A DNA stretch of 64,000 nucleotides from Nocardia sp. CDC159 (GCF_023740735.1 NZ_JAMRXH010000008.1:307570-371569); one strand, 5' to 3'. Shown: positions 8,444-16,981, counted from the first letter of the stretch. A program made the numbers and translations. The notes: generated from the letters alone by a model not told the origin.

Positions 8444-9250
8444 TCAGCCCTCCTGATTCTCTGCCGGAGCCTCGGCCACCGCAGTCGCGGCGCCCGAACG
8501 CCCGGCCTCAGTGCTGGTCGCCGTGGTGCCCTGGGCACCGCTGCGACGGGGACGGCTCGGCCGCTCACGACGCTCGCGACGCTCACCGGCCGGGGCAGCG
8601 GTCGCGGTGACCTCACGCTTGCCGCCGACGATGTCGCCCTTGTAGATCCAGACCTTCACGCCGATGCGGCCGAAGGTGGTCTTCGCCTCGTACAGGCCGT
8701 AATCGATGTCGGCGCGCAGCGTGTGCAGCGGCACCCGACCCTCGCGGTAGAACTCCGAGCGCGACATTTCGGCGCCGCCGAGACGGCCCGAGCACTGCAC
8801 CCGGATGCCCTTCACGTTCGGCGAGCGCATGGCCGACTGAATGGCCTTACGCATCGCGCGACGGAACGCGACACGGTTGGACAGCTGCTCGGCAACGCCC
8901 TGGGCGACCAGCTGCGCATCCGACTCGGGGTTCTTGACCTCGAGGATGTTCAGCTGCACCTGCTTGCCGGTCAGCTTCTCCAGCTCGGCGCGGATCCGGT
9001 CGGCCTCGGCGCCACGACGGCCGATCACGATGCCCGGACGCGCGGTGTGGATGTCCACCCGCACGCGGTCCCGGGTGCGCTCGATCTCGACCTTCGAGAT
9101 ACCGGCCCGCTCCATGCCCGTGGCCAGGAGCTTACGGATCGCGACGTCTTCCTTCACGTAGTCCGCGTACTGCTTGTCCGCGTACCAACGCGACTTCCAG
9201 TCGGTGGTGATACCGAGGCGGAAGCCATGGGGGTTGATCTTCTGTCCCAT
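8444..9250 (-). CDS. rpsC: 30S ribosomal protein S3
   Basis: 268 residues. The N-terminus MGQKINPHGFRLGITTDWKSRWYA and the KH-domain region IVIGRRGAEADRIRAELEKLTGKQVQLNI are diagnostic. A low-complexity Arg/Ala/Thr-rich C-terminal tail (after about residue 210) is typical of mycobacterial and nocardial S3. It lines the mRNA entry channel. Abuts rplV with no spacer. Confidence 0.97.
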   Translation of the reverse strand: MGQKINPHGFRLGITTDWKSRWYADKQYADYVKEDVAIRKLLATGMERAGISKVEIERTRDRVRVDIHTARPGIVIGRRGAEADRIRAELEKLTGKQVQLNILEVKNPESDAQLVAQGVAEQLSNRVAFRRAMRKAIQSAMRSPNVKGIRVQCSGRLGGAEMSRSEFYREGRVPLHTLRADIDYGLYEAKTTFGRIGVKVWIYKGDIVGGKREVTATAAPAGERRERRERPSRPRRSGAQGTTATSTEAGRSGAATAVAEAPAENQEG

Positions 9251-9649
9251 TTACTTAGCCCCTCCCTTCCGGCGGCTGCGAGCCGGAACGGCGCTGGCGA
9301 CGCTCTCGACCTCGATGGTGATGTGGCTGGTGCGCTTGCGAATCCGGAACGCCCGGCCCTGGGCACGCGGCTGGAACCGCTTCAGGGTGGCGCCCTCGTC
9401 GACGTAGGCCGTCGAGATCACCAGGGTGTCCGGGTTCAGGCCGAAGTTGTTCTGGGCGTTGGCCGCGGCCGAGGCCACGACCTTGGCGACCGGCTCGCTC
9501 GCGGCCTGCGGCGCGAACTTCAGGATGTTCAGCGCGTCCTCGACCCGCTTGCCGCGGACCATGTCCACGACGCGGCGAGCCTTCATCGGCGTCACGCGAA
9601 CGAACTTCGCGGTCGCGCGCGCGGTCGTGATCTGAGTGTCAGTGCTCAT
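9251..9649 (-). CDS. rplV: 50S ribosomal protein L22
   Basis: 132 residues. Motifs RVTPMKARRVVDMVRGKRVEDAL and the exit-tunnel beta-hairpin region with FQPRAQGRAFRIRKRTSHITI are characteristic; macrolide-resistance mutations map to this loop in other species. A short basic C-terminal tail follows. Its start overlaps the rpsS stop by 4 bp. Confidence 0.97.
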   Translation of the reverse strand: MSTDTQITTARATAKFVRVTPMKARRVVDMVRGKRVEDALNILKFAPQAASEPVAKVVASAAANAQNNFGLNPDTLVISTAYVDEGATLKRFQPRAQGRAFRIRKRTSHITIEVESVASAVPARSRRKGGAK

Positions 9650-9927
9650 CGCCGCTTGCTCTTCCGATCTTCCTTGACGTGGCTCTTGAACGTACGGGTG
9701 GGCGCAAACTCACCGAGCTTGTGGCCAACCATGTTCTCCGACACGAACACCGGCACGTGCTTGCGACCGTCGTGCACCGCGAAGGTGTGCCCGATGAAAT
9801 CGGGGATGATGGTCGAACGACGCGACCAGGTCTTGATGACCTGCTTGGTGCCCTTCTCGTTTTGGACGTCCACCTTCTTGAGGAGGTGTTCGTCGACGAA
9901 CGGGCCCTTCTTCAGGCTGCGTGGCAT
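9646..9927 (-). CDS. rpsS: 30S ribosomal protein S19
   Basis: 93 residues, MPRSLKKGPFVDEHLLKKVD start and the HNGK-type segment FVSENMVGHKLGEFAPTRTF. It forms a complex with S13 at the head of the 30S subunit. Good Shine-Dalgarno (GGAGGTTAAG) about 6 nt upstream. 15-bp spacer from rplB. Confidence 0.97.
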   Translation of the reverse strand: MPRSLKKGPFVDEHLLKKVDVQNEKGTKQVIKTWSRRSTIIPDFIGHTFAVHDGRKHVPVFVSENMVGHKLGEFAPTRTFKSHVKEDRKSKRR

Positions 9928-9942
9928 GTCTTAACCTCCTCC

Positions 9943-10773
9943 TTAACGCTTCTTGCCGCGGCGGCGGACGATGAGCTTGTCGCTCGGACGGTTGGGCTTA
10001 CGGGTGCGGCCCTCGGGCTGACCCCACGGCGAGACCGGGTGGCGACCACCGGAGGTCTTGCCCTCACCACCACCGTGCGGGTGGTCGACGGGGTTCATCA
10101 CGACACCACGGACCGTGGGGCGACGGCCCTTCCAGCGCATGCGGCCGGCCTTGCCCCAGTTGATGTTCGACTGCTCGGCGTTGCCGACCTCGCCGACGGT
10201 GGCGCGGCAGCGCACGTCGACGCGGCGGATCTCGCCCGACGGCATACGCAGGACGGCGTAGGCGCCCTCCTTACCCAGCAGCTGAATGCTCATGCCCGCG
10301 GCACGGGCCAGCTTGGCGCCGCCACCCGGACGCAGCTCCACCGCGTGGATGGTGGTACCGGTCGGGATCGAGCGCAGCGGCAGGTTGTTGCCCGGCTTGA
10401 TGTCCGCACCGGCGCCCGACTCGATCCGGGTGCCCTGGGCGATGCCCTTGGGCGCGATGATGTAGCGCTTCTCGCCGTCGGCGTAGTGCAGCAACGCGAT
10501 GTTCGCGGTCCGGTTGGGGTCGTACTCGATGTGTGCGACCTTGGCCGGGATGCCGTCCTTGTCCAGGCGACGGAAGTCGATGATGCGGTAGGCCCGCTTG
10601 TGACCGCCACCGCGGTGACGAGTCGTGATGCGGCCGTGCGCGTTACGACCGCCGGACTTGGTCAGCGGGCGCAGCAGCGACTTCTCGGGGGTCGACCGGG
10701 TGATCTCGGCGAAGTCCGAGACGCTGGCGCCACGGCGGCCCGGCGTAGTCGGCTTGTACTTACGGATAGCCAT
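9943..10773 (-). CDS. rplB: 50S ribosomal protein L2
   Basis: 276 residues. The C-terminal peptidyl-transferase-proximal motif VVMNPVDHPHGGGEGKTSGGRHPVSPWG contains the conserved His required for activity in E. coli. N-terminus MAIRKYKPTTPGRR is standard. One of the most conserved 50S proteins; a 33-bp spacer separates it from rplW. Confidence 0.98.
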   Translation of the reverse strand: MAIRKYKPTTPGRRGASVSDFAEITRSTPEKSLLRPLTKSGGRNAHGRITTRHRGGGHKRAYRIIDFRRLDKDGIPAKVAHIEYDPNRTANIALLHYADGEKRYIIAPKGIAQGTRIESGAGADIKPGNNLPLRSIPTGTTIHAVELRPGGGAKLARAAGMSIQLLGKEGAYAVLRMPSGEIRRVDVRCRATVGEVGNAEQSNINWGKAGRMRWKGRRPTVRGVVMNPVDHPHGGGEGKTSGGRHPVSPWGQPEGRTRKPNRPSDKLIVRRRGKKR

Positions 10774-10806
10774 GAGTTCTTCTCTGCTTTCTGGAATCCC
10801 CGCCGC

Positions 10807-11112
10807 TTACGCGACCGGGCCTCCGAAGATCTCGATGGGCTTGCTGTCGGCCGAGAGGGTCACGAGCGCGCGCTTGGTGTCCTTGCGCTTGCCGTAACCG
10901 AAGCGGGTCCGCTTGCGCTTGCCCTGACGGTTGGCGGTGTTGACGCTGGTCACCTTCACGCCGAAGACCTTCTCCACGGCGATCTTGATCTGCGTCTTGT
11001 TCGCGTCCGGGTGCACCAGGAAGGTGTAGGTGCCCTCTTCGATCAGTCCGTAGGACTTCTCCGAGATGACCGGCGCCAGCAGAATGTCGCGCGGGTCGGC
11101 GATGGTGGTCAC
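10807..11112 (-). CDS. rplW: 50S ribosomal protein L23
   Basis: 101 residues. Conserved blocks ILLAPVISEKSYGL and KTQIKIAVEKVFGVKVTSVNT. It forms the docking site for trigger factor and SRP at the tunnel exit. Its start overlaps the rplD stop by 4 bp. Confidence 0.97.
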   Translation of the reverse strand: MTTIADPRDILLAPVISEKSYGLIEEGTYTFLVHPDANKTQIKIAVEKVFGVKVTSVNTANRQGKRKRTRFGYGKRKDTKRALVTLSADSKPIEIFGGPVA

Positions 11113-11780
11113 TTGCTCTCCTCCTGTGCAGCCTCAGCGGGCCCGTGCACGAAGGTGTTCAGGGCCTCCACGCTGAACACGACGTCGTCGCTGTTCAGCA
11201 CGTCGTACGTGTTGAGCTGGTCCGGCGCGATCGGGTGCACGTTCTGCAGGTTCGCGACGCTCTTCCACGCGGCGAGGTCCTCGCGGCCCACCACGACCAG
11301 CAGCTTCTTGCGGTCGGTCAGCTCGGCCAGGAAGTTCTTCGCGGCCTTGGTCGAGGGGGTCTGCCCCGCGACCAGCTCCGTGATCACGTGGATGCGCTCG
11401 CTGCGCGCACGGTCCGACAGGGCGCCACGCAGGGCGGCGGCCTTCATCTTCTTGGGCAGCCGCTGCGAGTAGTCGCGCGGCTGCGGGCCGTGCACGGTGC
11501 CACCGCCGGCGAACTGCGGCGCCCGGGTCGAACCCTGGCGGGCGCGGCCGGTGCCCTTCTGGCGGTACGGCTTCTTACCACCGCCGCGGACGTCGCCGCG
11601 GGTCTTGGTGGCGTGCGTGCCCTGGCGAGCCGCGGCCCGCTGGGCCACGACGACCTGGTGCATCAGCCCGATGTTGGCAGTCACGTCGAAGATCTCCGCG
11701 GGGAGCTCGACGGTGCCGTTGGTCTTGCCGCCCGGTTCCTTGACCGGCAGCGTCAGGTTGGTCTTGGTCTCGGTGCTCAT
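11109..11780 (-). CDS. rplD: 50S ribosomal protein L4
   Basis: 223 residues. The long tunnel-lining loop GTHATKTRGDVRGGGKKPYRQKGTGRARQGS is diagnostic. In E. coli L4 also represses its own operon through the S10 leader; the same control is not established for actinobacteria, but the rpsJ leader here is long. Start overlaps the rplC stop by 4 bp. Confidence 0.97.
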   Translation of the reverse strand: MSTETKTNLTLPVKEPGGKTNGTVELPAEIFDVTANIGLMHQVVVAQRAAARQGTHATKTRGDVRGGGKKPYRQKGTGRARQGSTRAPQFAGGGTVHGPQPRDYSQRLPKKMKAAALRGALSDRARSERIHVITELVAGQTPSTKAAKNFLAELTDRKKLLVVVGREDLAAWKSVANLQNVHPIAPDQLNTYDVLNSDDVVFSVEALNTFVHGPAEAAQEESK

Positions 11781-12442
11781 GCCCGGGCACCACCCTTCAC
11801 AGCACTCTTGACGATCACGACGCCGCCCTTGCGGCCCGGGATCGCGCCCTTGATCAGCAGCAGGCCGTTCTCGGCGTCCACCTTGTGGACCGAGAGGTTC
11901 TGCGTGGTGACGCGGTCGTTACCCATCCGGCCCGCCATGCGCATGCCCTTGAAGACACGGCCGGGGGTGGAGCAGCCACCGATCGAACCCGGGCGGCGGT
12001 GCACGGCCTGCGCACCGTGCGAGGCGCCCTGACCACGGAAGCCGTGGCGCTTCATGGTGCCCGCGTAGCCCTTGCCCTTGGAGGTGCCGGTGACGTCGAC
12101 GTAGGTGCCCTCTTCGAACACGTCGGCGCTGATCTCCTGGCCGACCTCGAACTTCGAGGCGTCGGCGACGCGGATCTCCACCACGTGGCGACGGGGGGTG
12201 ACGCCCGCCTTGGCGAACTGGCCGGAGACCGGCTTGGTCACCTTGCGCGGGTCGATGGCGCCGAAGGCGACCTGGACGGCGGAGTAGCCGTCCTTCTCGA
12301 CGGTGCGGATCTGGGTCACGACGTTCGGACCGGCCTTGACGACGGTCACGGGAACGACGCGGTTCTTTTCGTCGAAGACCTGGGTCATGCCGAGCTTGGT
12401 GCCCAGAATGCCCGCGGCCGGACGGCTCTTGTTGTCAGTCAT
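11777..12442 (-). CDS. rplC: 50S ribosomal protein L3
   Basis: 221 residues from ATG 12442 (MTDNKSRPAAGILGTKLGMTQVF), chosen because GGGGAC lies about 10 nt upstream. A GTG at 12460 that overlaps the rpsJ stop would add six residues. The conserved loop RHGFRGQGASHGAQAVHRRPGSIG reaches the peptidyl-transferase centre. Initiates 50S assembly. Confidence 0.96.
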   Translation of the reverse strand: MTDNKSRPAAGILGTKLGMTQVFDEKNRVVPVTVVKAGPNVVTQIRTVEKDGYSAVQVAFGAIDPRKVTKPVSGQFAKAGVTPRRHVVEIRVADASKFEVGQEISADVFEEGTYVDVTGTSKGKGYAGTMKRHGFRGQGASHGAQAVHRRPGSIGGCSTPGRVFKGMRMAGRMGNDRVTTQNLSVHKVDAENGLLLIKGAIPGRKGGVVIVKSAVKGGARA

Positions 12443-12456
12443 ATTCGAAGTCCCCG

Positions 12457-12762
12457 TCACTGAATGTTGACGTCGACACTGGCCGGCAGATCGATGCGCA
12501 TGAGGGCATCGACCGTCTTCGGCGTCGGGTCGAGGATGTCGATCAGCCGCTTGTGCGTGCGCATCTCGAAGTGTTCGCGCGAGTCCTTGTACTTGTGCGG
12601 CGAACGGATGACGCAGTACACGTTCTTCTCGGTCGGCAACGGCACCGGCCCGACGACGCGGGCACCGGTGCGGGTCACCGTCTCGACGATCTTGCGCGCA
12701 GACGCGTCGATCGCCTCATGGTCGTAGGCCTTGAGCCTGATGCGGATCTTCTGTCCCGCCAC
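12457..12762 (-). CDS. rpsJ: 30S ribosomal protein S10
   Basis: 101 residues from GTG 12762 (residues 2-9: AGQKIRIR), the standard length and start for S10, with AAAGGACA as ribosome site. Contains VGPVPLPTEKNVYCVIRSPHKYKDSREHFE. S10 is also NusE, the antitermination partner of NusB/NusG. First gene of the operon; the same frame stays open for 94 codons upstream, but nothing supports an extended protein. Confidence 0.97.
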   Translation of the reverse strand: MAGQKIRIRLKAYDHEAIDASARKIVETVTRTGARVVGPVPLPTEKNVYCVIRSPHKYKDSREHFEMRTHKRLIDILDPTPKTVDALMRIDLPASVDVNIQ

Positions 12763-13120
12763 GCTGAGTGTCCTTTTCTCCGCTTTCGTCGTGTTCCGGG
12801 AGTCGCCTCCCGAAGCACCCTCATTTGCATGCCCGAACCCGAAGAAGTCACAGCAGACGCATCCGTCTCTACCAACGACCGGGGACTTGGACCCGATCCA
12901 TCGCCGCTGTTCATCTGTCATGGTTCTTCCGGTCCACGCGGTCGGGCGTGTCGCGCCGCCGCTCATTCTTCGGCCCCGGAATACTTCCCATGAGCCTCGG
13001 AACGCCGTCCCGGACGTACCCGCGCCGGACTCGACGGGATACAAAGTGGGTACTGCTCGCCCGCTCCGATCAGGTCGAATGCCTCATGGACATAAGCCAC
13101 CCGGTGCAGGCAACCCGAAC
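12763..13120 (-). promoter_or_regulatory. Long untranslated leader of the S10 operon
   Basis: No convincing gene lies in these bases. They would form an approximately 350-nt 5' leader if transcription starts at the promoter at 13121-13150. A hairpin with a 6-bp stem (CGGGAG/CTCCCG, 12797-12812) closes a GCGA tetraloop on the RNA strand about 35 nt before the rpsJ start. An ATG at 12921 with GGAAG upstream opens a frame that runs without a stop into rpsJ; it may be incidental. Confidence 0.5.
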
Positions 13121-13150
13121 AGTATGCCCGACGGGCTCGGACGAGTTCAA
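13121..13150 (-). promoter_or_regulatory. Putative SigA promoter of the S10 operon
   Basis: On the minus strand TTGAAC (13145-13150) and CATACT (13121-13126) are separated by 18 bp, a good housekeeping-sigma match and the best in the region. It sits 30 bp after the stop of the preceding codirectional gene. Confidence 0.6.
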
Positions 13151-13179
13151 ATCGGGGGTGGTGTGAGCCGCGACAAGCC

Positions 13180-13725
13180 TCAGACCCGCAGCGGCGCGCG
13201 CCCCGGGCGCACCCGTCGCCACACTACCCCGAGGAAGATCAACAGTCCGACCAGCGGCAGCGAGCCGATGGTCCAGCTCAGTGCCAGCGGCGGACCGGGC
13301 TGATCCAGAATCCGAACATTGGCGAGCGTGCCCTCGCCCCGGCCCTGCGGTCCGTCGATGACGAAGCGGAAGCTGTAGCTGCCGGGATCGTCGTAGGCCT
13401 TCACATCCAGTCCCCACGATTCGCGCTTGCGGGGATGGCGGACCAGTGGCCTGGTGCGTTCGCCATTGCGCACGCCCGGACCCCGCACCGTCAGGGTGCC
13501 GGACTTGCCCGCGATGCCGTCGTCGGGCATGAACGTGAAGTCCAGCGACTGCATGGCCCGGATCGGCCAGGTGGAGAAGCCGACGGTCACGCCGTACGGA
13601 CCGGCCTGCACCCGCTCGGTGTGCACGATGTCCACGGGCGCGTACGCCGCGGATGGACCGGCCGCCAACAGCGACACCACGAACAGCGTCAGCAGGGCGG
13701 CACCCAGTCGGCGCAGCGATCTCAT
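13180..13725 (-). CDS. Exported beta-domain protein with C-terminal membrane anchor (cluster gene 4)
   Basis: 181 residues. Signal peptide (RRLGAALLTLFVVSLLAAGPSAAYA), an extracytoplasmic beta-rich domain (about residues 30-145, with PYGVTVGFSTWPIRAMQSLDFTF), then one membrane helix (about 148-169) and a basic tail (RRVRPGRAP). This is the layout of a periplasmic-face domain tethered to the membrane. The ATG has a strong GGAGGT and overlaps the stop of the ten-helix protein by 4 bp, so it is translationally coupled. No named family recognised; the fold is FixH/YtkA-like at best. Confidence 0.6.
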   Translation of the reverse strand: MRSLRRLGAALLTLFVVSLLAAGPSAAYAPVDIVHTERVQAGPYGVTVGFSTWPIRAMQSLDFTFMPDDGIAGKSGTLTVRGPGVRNGERTRPLVRHPRKRESWGLDVKAYDDPGSYSFRFVIDGPQGRGEGTLANVRILDQPGPPLALSWTIGSLPLVGLLIFLGVVWRRVRPGRAPLRV

Positions 13726-14867
13726 CGGACCTCCTCCGGGGCCAGGGCGCGCAACATGACGGCGAAGCGGCCGCCGAGATATCCGGCGAGCAAACCCAGC
13801 GGAATCGCGATGACGCCCAGCAGCAGCACGTCGTAGACCGCGACATGCGACTGGAAGACCAGCCGATACTGCAGCGGCATGCTCACCGCGATGGTCACGC
13901 CGACCGCCACCCCCGTCGGCAGCAGGATCCACTTCAGATCGCGCCCCCGGGCCAGCCGAAACACCGCCTCGACGACCAGCGCCGCGGCGATCAGGAACAT
14001 CGGCAGCATGCTCGGGAACGCGGGCTCGCGATTCACCTCGTCGCGCAGCGGCAGCCCGATCGCGGCGGCGTAGGTCTCCGCGGCCCACGGCGAGAACCAC
14101 CACAGCGCGGCCTGCAGGATGCCGGTGGCCACCGCGATGGTCAGTGCCGCGCCGGGCCGGGCCAGCACCAGCGCACCCAGGATCAGCAGCAGCGATCCAC
14201 ACAGCACAGTGCCGCAGAACATCGGATCGACCGGCGGATCGATATTGTCCAGCGCGGTGAAGGGAATCGGCGCGAAGGCGATGAGGATCGGCAGCGCACA
14301 GACGAAACCGATTCGGCCCCAGCGCTCGTCGCAATGGGCGGCGAAGACGATCAGGCTGCCGATCATGGTCAGCGTGATCGACAGGAACAGCGCCACGTGC
14401 GCGGGCGTGTTCAGCACCGCGTCGAAGCCGTAGATCGAATGCCACTGCAGATCCAGCAGGCCGTAGAGCAGGAAGGCGGCCGCACCCGCACCGGAGATCA
14501 TGTAACCCAGCGGCACGGTCAGCGCACCGCCGAACACTCGCACCGGCGTCCCGCCCGCACGCGGCACGGGCCGCCCGGCGCGCTGAGCCACGGTCGCCAT
14601 CAGCACCATGGCCAGGCTGGCAAAACCGGCGATCGCACTGCCGGAGTACAGGAACAGATGCGGCAGCGTGAAGAAGGTGTCGGGGCCGACCTCGTTGTGC
14701 CACTGGATGTCCCAGCTGATCCCCACCGTGGTGACGAGGGTGCCGAGCAGGACGATCCACGCGCCCAGCCGGGCGGCGGTGCCGGTGTCGTCGGTGACGA
14801 CGATCGGGGCGGCGGTCGCCGCATCGCTCGCGCGGGCGGCCGCGTCGAACGGGACGGAGGTGCTCAT
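13722..14867 (-). CDS. Ten-helix membrane protein with two D-x3-H-x12/13-H motifs (cluster gene 3)
   Basis: 381 residues from ATG 14867 (GGAAG upstream; the in-frame codon at 14939 is rejected). About ten hydrophobic helices. Helices 1-2 hold D53, H57 and H70 (WDIQWH...TLPH). Helices 3-4 repeat the pattern with D139, H143 and H157 (LDLQWH...TPAH), indicating an internal duplication. D-x3-H-x12-H is the spacing of the conserved PmoC metal site (Asp156/His160/His173 in Methylococcus capsulatus Bath), but I cannot show homology. It may bind copper or another metal in the membrane. Coupled to genes on both sides. Confidence 0.65.
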   Translation of the reverse strand: MSTSVPFDAAARASDAATAAPIVVTDDTGTAARLGAWIVLLGTLVTTVGISWDIQWHNEVGPDTFFTLPHLFLYSGSAIAGFASLAMVLMATVAQRAGRPVPRAGGTPVRVFGGALTVPLGYMISGAGAAAFLLYGLLDLQWHSIYGFDAVLNTPAHVALFLSITLTMIGSLIVFAAHCDERWGRIGFVCALPILIAFAPIPFTALDNIDPPVDPMFCGTVLCGSLLLILGALVLARPGAALTIAVATGILQAALWWFSPWAAETYAAAIGLPLRDEVNREPAFPSMLPMFLIAAALVVEAVFRLARGRDLKWILLPTGVAVGVTIAVSMPLQYRLVFQSHVAVYDVLLLGVIAIPLGLLAGYLGGRFAVMLRALAPEEVR

Positions 14868-14898
14868 CGTTGCTTCCTTCCAGTGTTCGCGCAGGTGC

Positions 14899-15330
14899 TC
14901 AGCCGGATATCCAGAGCGGCAGACCGATTCGATCGTCACCCTCGGCGGTGCGTACCGACAGCCGCAACTCCCAGGGGCCGGTCGACATGAAGGCCACCGC
15001 CACGGCGCGGAACAGCCCGGGTCGCACCGGCTTCGCCATGACGACCGGGGCGGCGTAGCCCATCCGCGGTTCGATGGCCTCGAGATGCACCATGGCCTCG
15101 GCGGCGCGGCCGTCTCGATCGGTGACCTCGATATCGACCTCGCTGTCGCCGACGCGGGGGTTGGCGACGGTGACGGTCACCAGGTGCCGCTCGGTGCCCG
15201 AGCGCACGGTGAGCGGGCCCGGCGGGCTGGGCCAGAGCAGCCAGCCCACCACCGCGACGATCAGTCCGACGACCACCACGGGTCCGGCGACGCGCAGAAC
15301 CGTTGTGCGGTAGAGGGTTTCGGTGATCAT
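14899..15330 (-). CDS. FixH/YtkA-like membrane-tethered protein (cluster gene 2)
   Basis: 143 residues. One N-terminal membrane helix (VAGPVVVVGLIVAVVGWLLW) and an extracytoplasmic beta-sandwich of about 105 residues (HLVTVTVANPRVGDSEVDIEVTDRDGRAAEAMVHLEAIEPRMGY ... PGLFRAVAVAFMSTGPWELRLSV). This matches the general form of FixH/YtkA-type domains found in cation-pump and copper-handling proteins. Its start overlaps the stop of cluster gene 1 as ATGA; cluster gene 3 starts 31 bp after its stop. Confidence 0.65.
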   Translation of the reverse strand: MITETLYRTTVLRVAGPVVVVGLIVAVVGWLLWPSPPGPLTVRSGTERHLVTVTVANPRVGDSEVDIEVTDRDGRAAEAMVHLEAIEPRMGYAAPVVMAKPVRPGLFRAVAVAFMSTGPWELRLSVRTAEGDDRIGLPLWISG

Positions 15331-16859
15331 GGTGCCACATCCAGCGCGACCGCGACGGTGTGCACGGTGTACCCGCGTTCGGCCTGGATCCAGATCCGGT
15401 AGCGGCCGGGGGCCGGGAAGGTGTAGGTGAAGGGCACCTCGGGACCGTAGGCGGCGACGGTCTCGTCGGGCGCGCTGTCACCGTTGGCGGGGAGCATGAG
15501 CATGACGCTCCTCGAGCCCGCATGACCGGGCATATCGTGCATAGCGGTCATATCGTGGCCCGCGGCGGTCCCGCCCATCGAGTGCGCATGACCCCAGACC
15601 GGCGAATTGTGCACTCCCGCGGCGATATCCGCCTCGTCGGCGATCGGCCCGGCGACGATCATATGGCCGACCATCCCCAGCCAGGGTTGCAGATCCGAGC
15701 GGTCGCCGAAGCGCGCGGAGAGGGTCGTCGGCGTTCCCGCACGGGCGGGTGTCATGGTGACGGTGACGGGCGTTTCGCCGACGACGGTCGAGACGCTCTG
15801 ATTCGCGCCGAGCCGGACGGGGTCGACCGGCCGCGCCGCCGCACCCGGACCGACCGCGAAACCGGTTGCCGCCCATACCATTTGGACGCCGCCCCCGCGA
15901 CGCGCCACCTCCGCCGACAGCGCGTACCGCCCCGGCGTCGACGGCGTCAGATGCGCCTCGTAACGACCGGGACCGGTGCGGATCGGATGCAGATGGTGCA
16001 GATCGCCGCCCGGTCCGATGACGAGCAGATGCATCAGCGCGCTGTCGTGCACGACCAGATCGTCCGCGGTCGCCCCGGTCGCGGAGTCGGTGACCGCGAG
16101 GCGAAGCTCCCCCGGCCGCCCGGCCACGAGAGCGCCGTCCGCGACGGTCAGCATGACCGGCGGCCGCGAGTAGTCCGAGATTTGAGGCTGTCCGAGGTAG
16201 TAGGGATCGGTCAGGTTGGCGGCGCTCGGATCCAGTTGCGCGCCCGGCTGCGGCGGCAGGGGCAGCGTGGCGGAGAGCAGGGCGGCGGTGACGGCCACCG
16301 CGACACCGGCGATCATGCCGCACGCGGGTACCAGGGCCCATGCGGTGCGCCGGGCCCGGACCGCCACCAGCACCGAAATCGGCAGCAGCACACCGGCGAT
16401 CAGGAAGCCGCCGTAGACCAGTCGTTCCGGCGGCGAGACGACCTGGGCGGGCACCGCGAAGGGTATGCGTGCCACGCGCATGCCGTCATCGACCGTCAGC
16501 TCCCACGGCCCCGCGCGGTCCACTTCGAGATCGGTCGAATACATCCCCGCCGCGGCGCCGAGTTCCACCTCGCCGCGGCTGGTGGGCGCACCGGGGGCGG
16601 GCCGATCCCGCGCCGAACCGAACGGGACGGCCGCCACCCGCAGCCGACCGGGCGGGGTTCCGGCGTGGGTGACGATGTCGACGCGCAATGGCCCGGGAAT
16701 CGAGGTGATCCGGCGCAGGATGACGGTCAGCTCGCGATCGCCGAGCGTCTGGGCCACCGAGACATCCCCGCCGAACGACGGCGAATCGGCCTGCGCCACC
16801 GGCATTCCGGCGACGAACAGGGCGGCGAGCAGGAGCAATCCGAGTCGGACGGTCCTCAT
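15327..16859 (-). CDS. Exported His/Met-rich protein with PmoB-like layout (cluster gene 1)
   Basis: 510 residues from ATG 16859, chosen to give a clean signal peptide (about residues 1-24); an ATG at 16880 is an alternative. Order: signal peptide, N-terminal beta domain (25-140), two membrane helices (147-167 and 172-197), then two beta domains (about 230-335 and 360-508). Potential metal ligands are H277, H288, H289, H291 (HHLHP), H399, H417, H424, H426, H435, H441 and H446, with interspersed Met. The beta-2TM-beta plan is that of PmoB of copper membrane monooxygenases, though it has an extra domain. Likely copper or other metal handling outside the membrane. Confidence 0.6.
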   Translation of the reverse strand: MRTVRLGLLLLAALFVAGMPVAQADSPSFGGDVSVAQTLGDRELTVILRRITSIPGPLRVDIVTHAGTPPGRLRVAAVPFGSARDRPAPGAPTSRGEVELGAAAGMYSTDLEVDRAGPWELTVDDGMRVARIPFAVPAQVVSPPERLVYGGFLIAGVLLPISVLVAVRARRTAWALVPACGMIAGVAVAVTAALLSATLPLPPQPGAQLDPSAANLTDPYYLGQPQISDYSRPPVMLTVADGALVAGRPGELRLAVTDSATGATADDLVVHDSALMHLLVIGPGGDLHHLHPIRTGPGRYEAHLTPSTPGRYALSAEVARRGGGVQMVWAATGFAVGPGAAARPVDPVRLGANQSVSTVVGETPVTVTMTPARAGTPTTLSARFGDRSDLQPWLGMVGHMIVAGPIADEADIAAGVHNSPVWGHAHSMGGTAAGHDMTAMHDMPGHAGSRSVMLMLPANGDSAPDETVAAYGPEVPFTYTFPAPGRYRIWIQAERGYTVHTVAVALDVAP

Positions 16860-16924
16860 CGCTGCGCTCACGCAGGCCATCGTAGGAACCATCCGGCCGC
16901 GAAAACATCACTCCCCGAGTTGAT

Positions 16925-16968
16925 CCCGACTCCCCCGCGAGAGTGATCGTGACTCGGGGGAAGTCGGG
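16925..16968 (-). terminator. Hairpin between the exported-protein gene and the metal-type cluster
   Basis: CCCGACTCCCCC (16925-16936) pairs with GGGGGAAGTCGGG (16956-16968) with a single bulged base. It begins 14 nt downstream of the stop at 16982 on the minus strand. No T-run, as is common in actinobacterial terminators. Confidence 0.55.
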
Positions 16969-16981
16969 GTATCGCCAGGGA

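Noticed and set aside
12763..13044. N-terminal extension of rpsJ in the same frame, including an ATG at 12921 with a fair ribosome site
   Set aside because: S10 has a conserved length of about 101 residues and a good GTG start with AAAGGA; the extra residues match nothing in the family.
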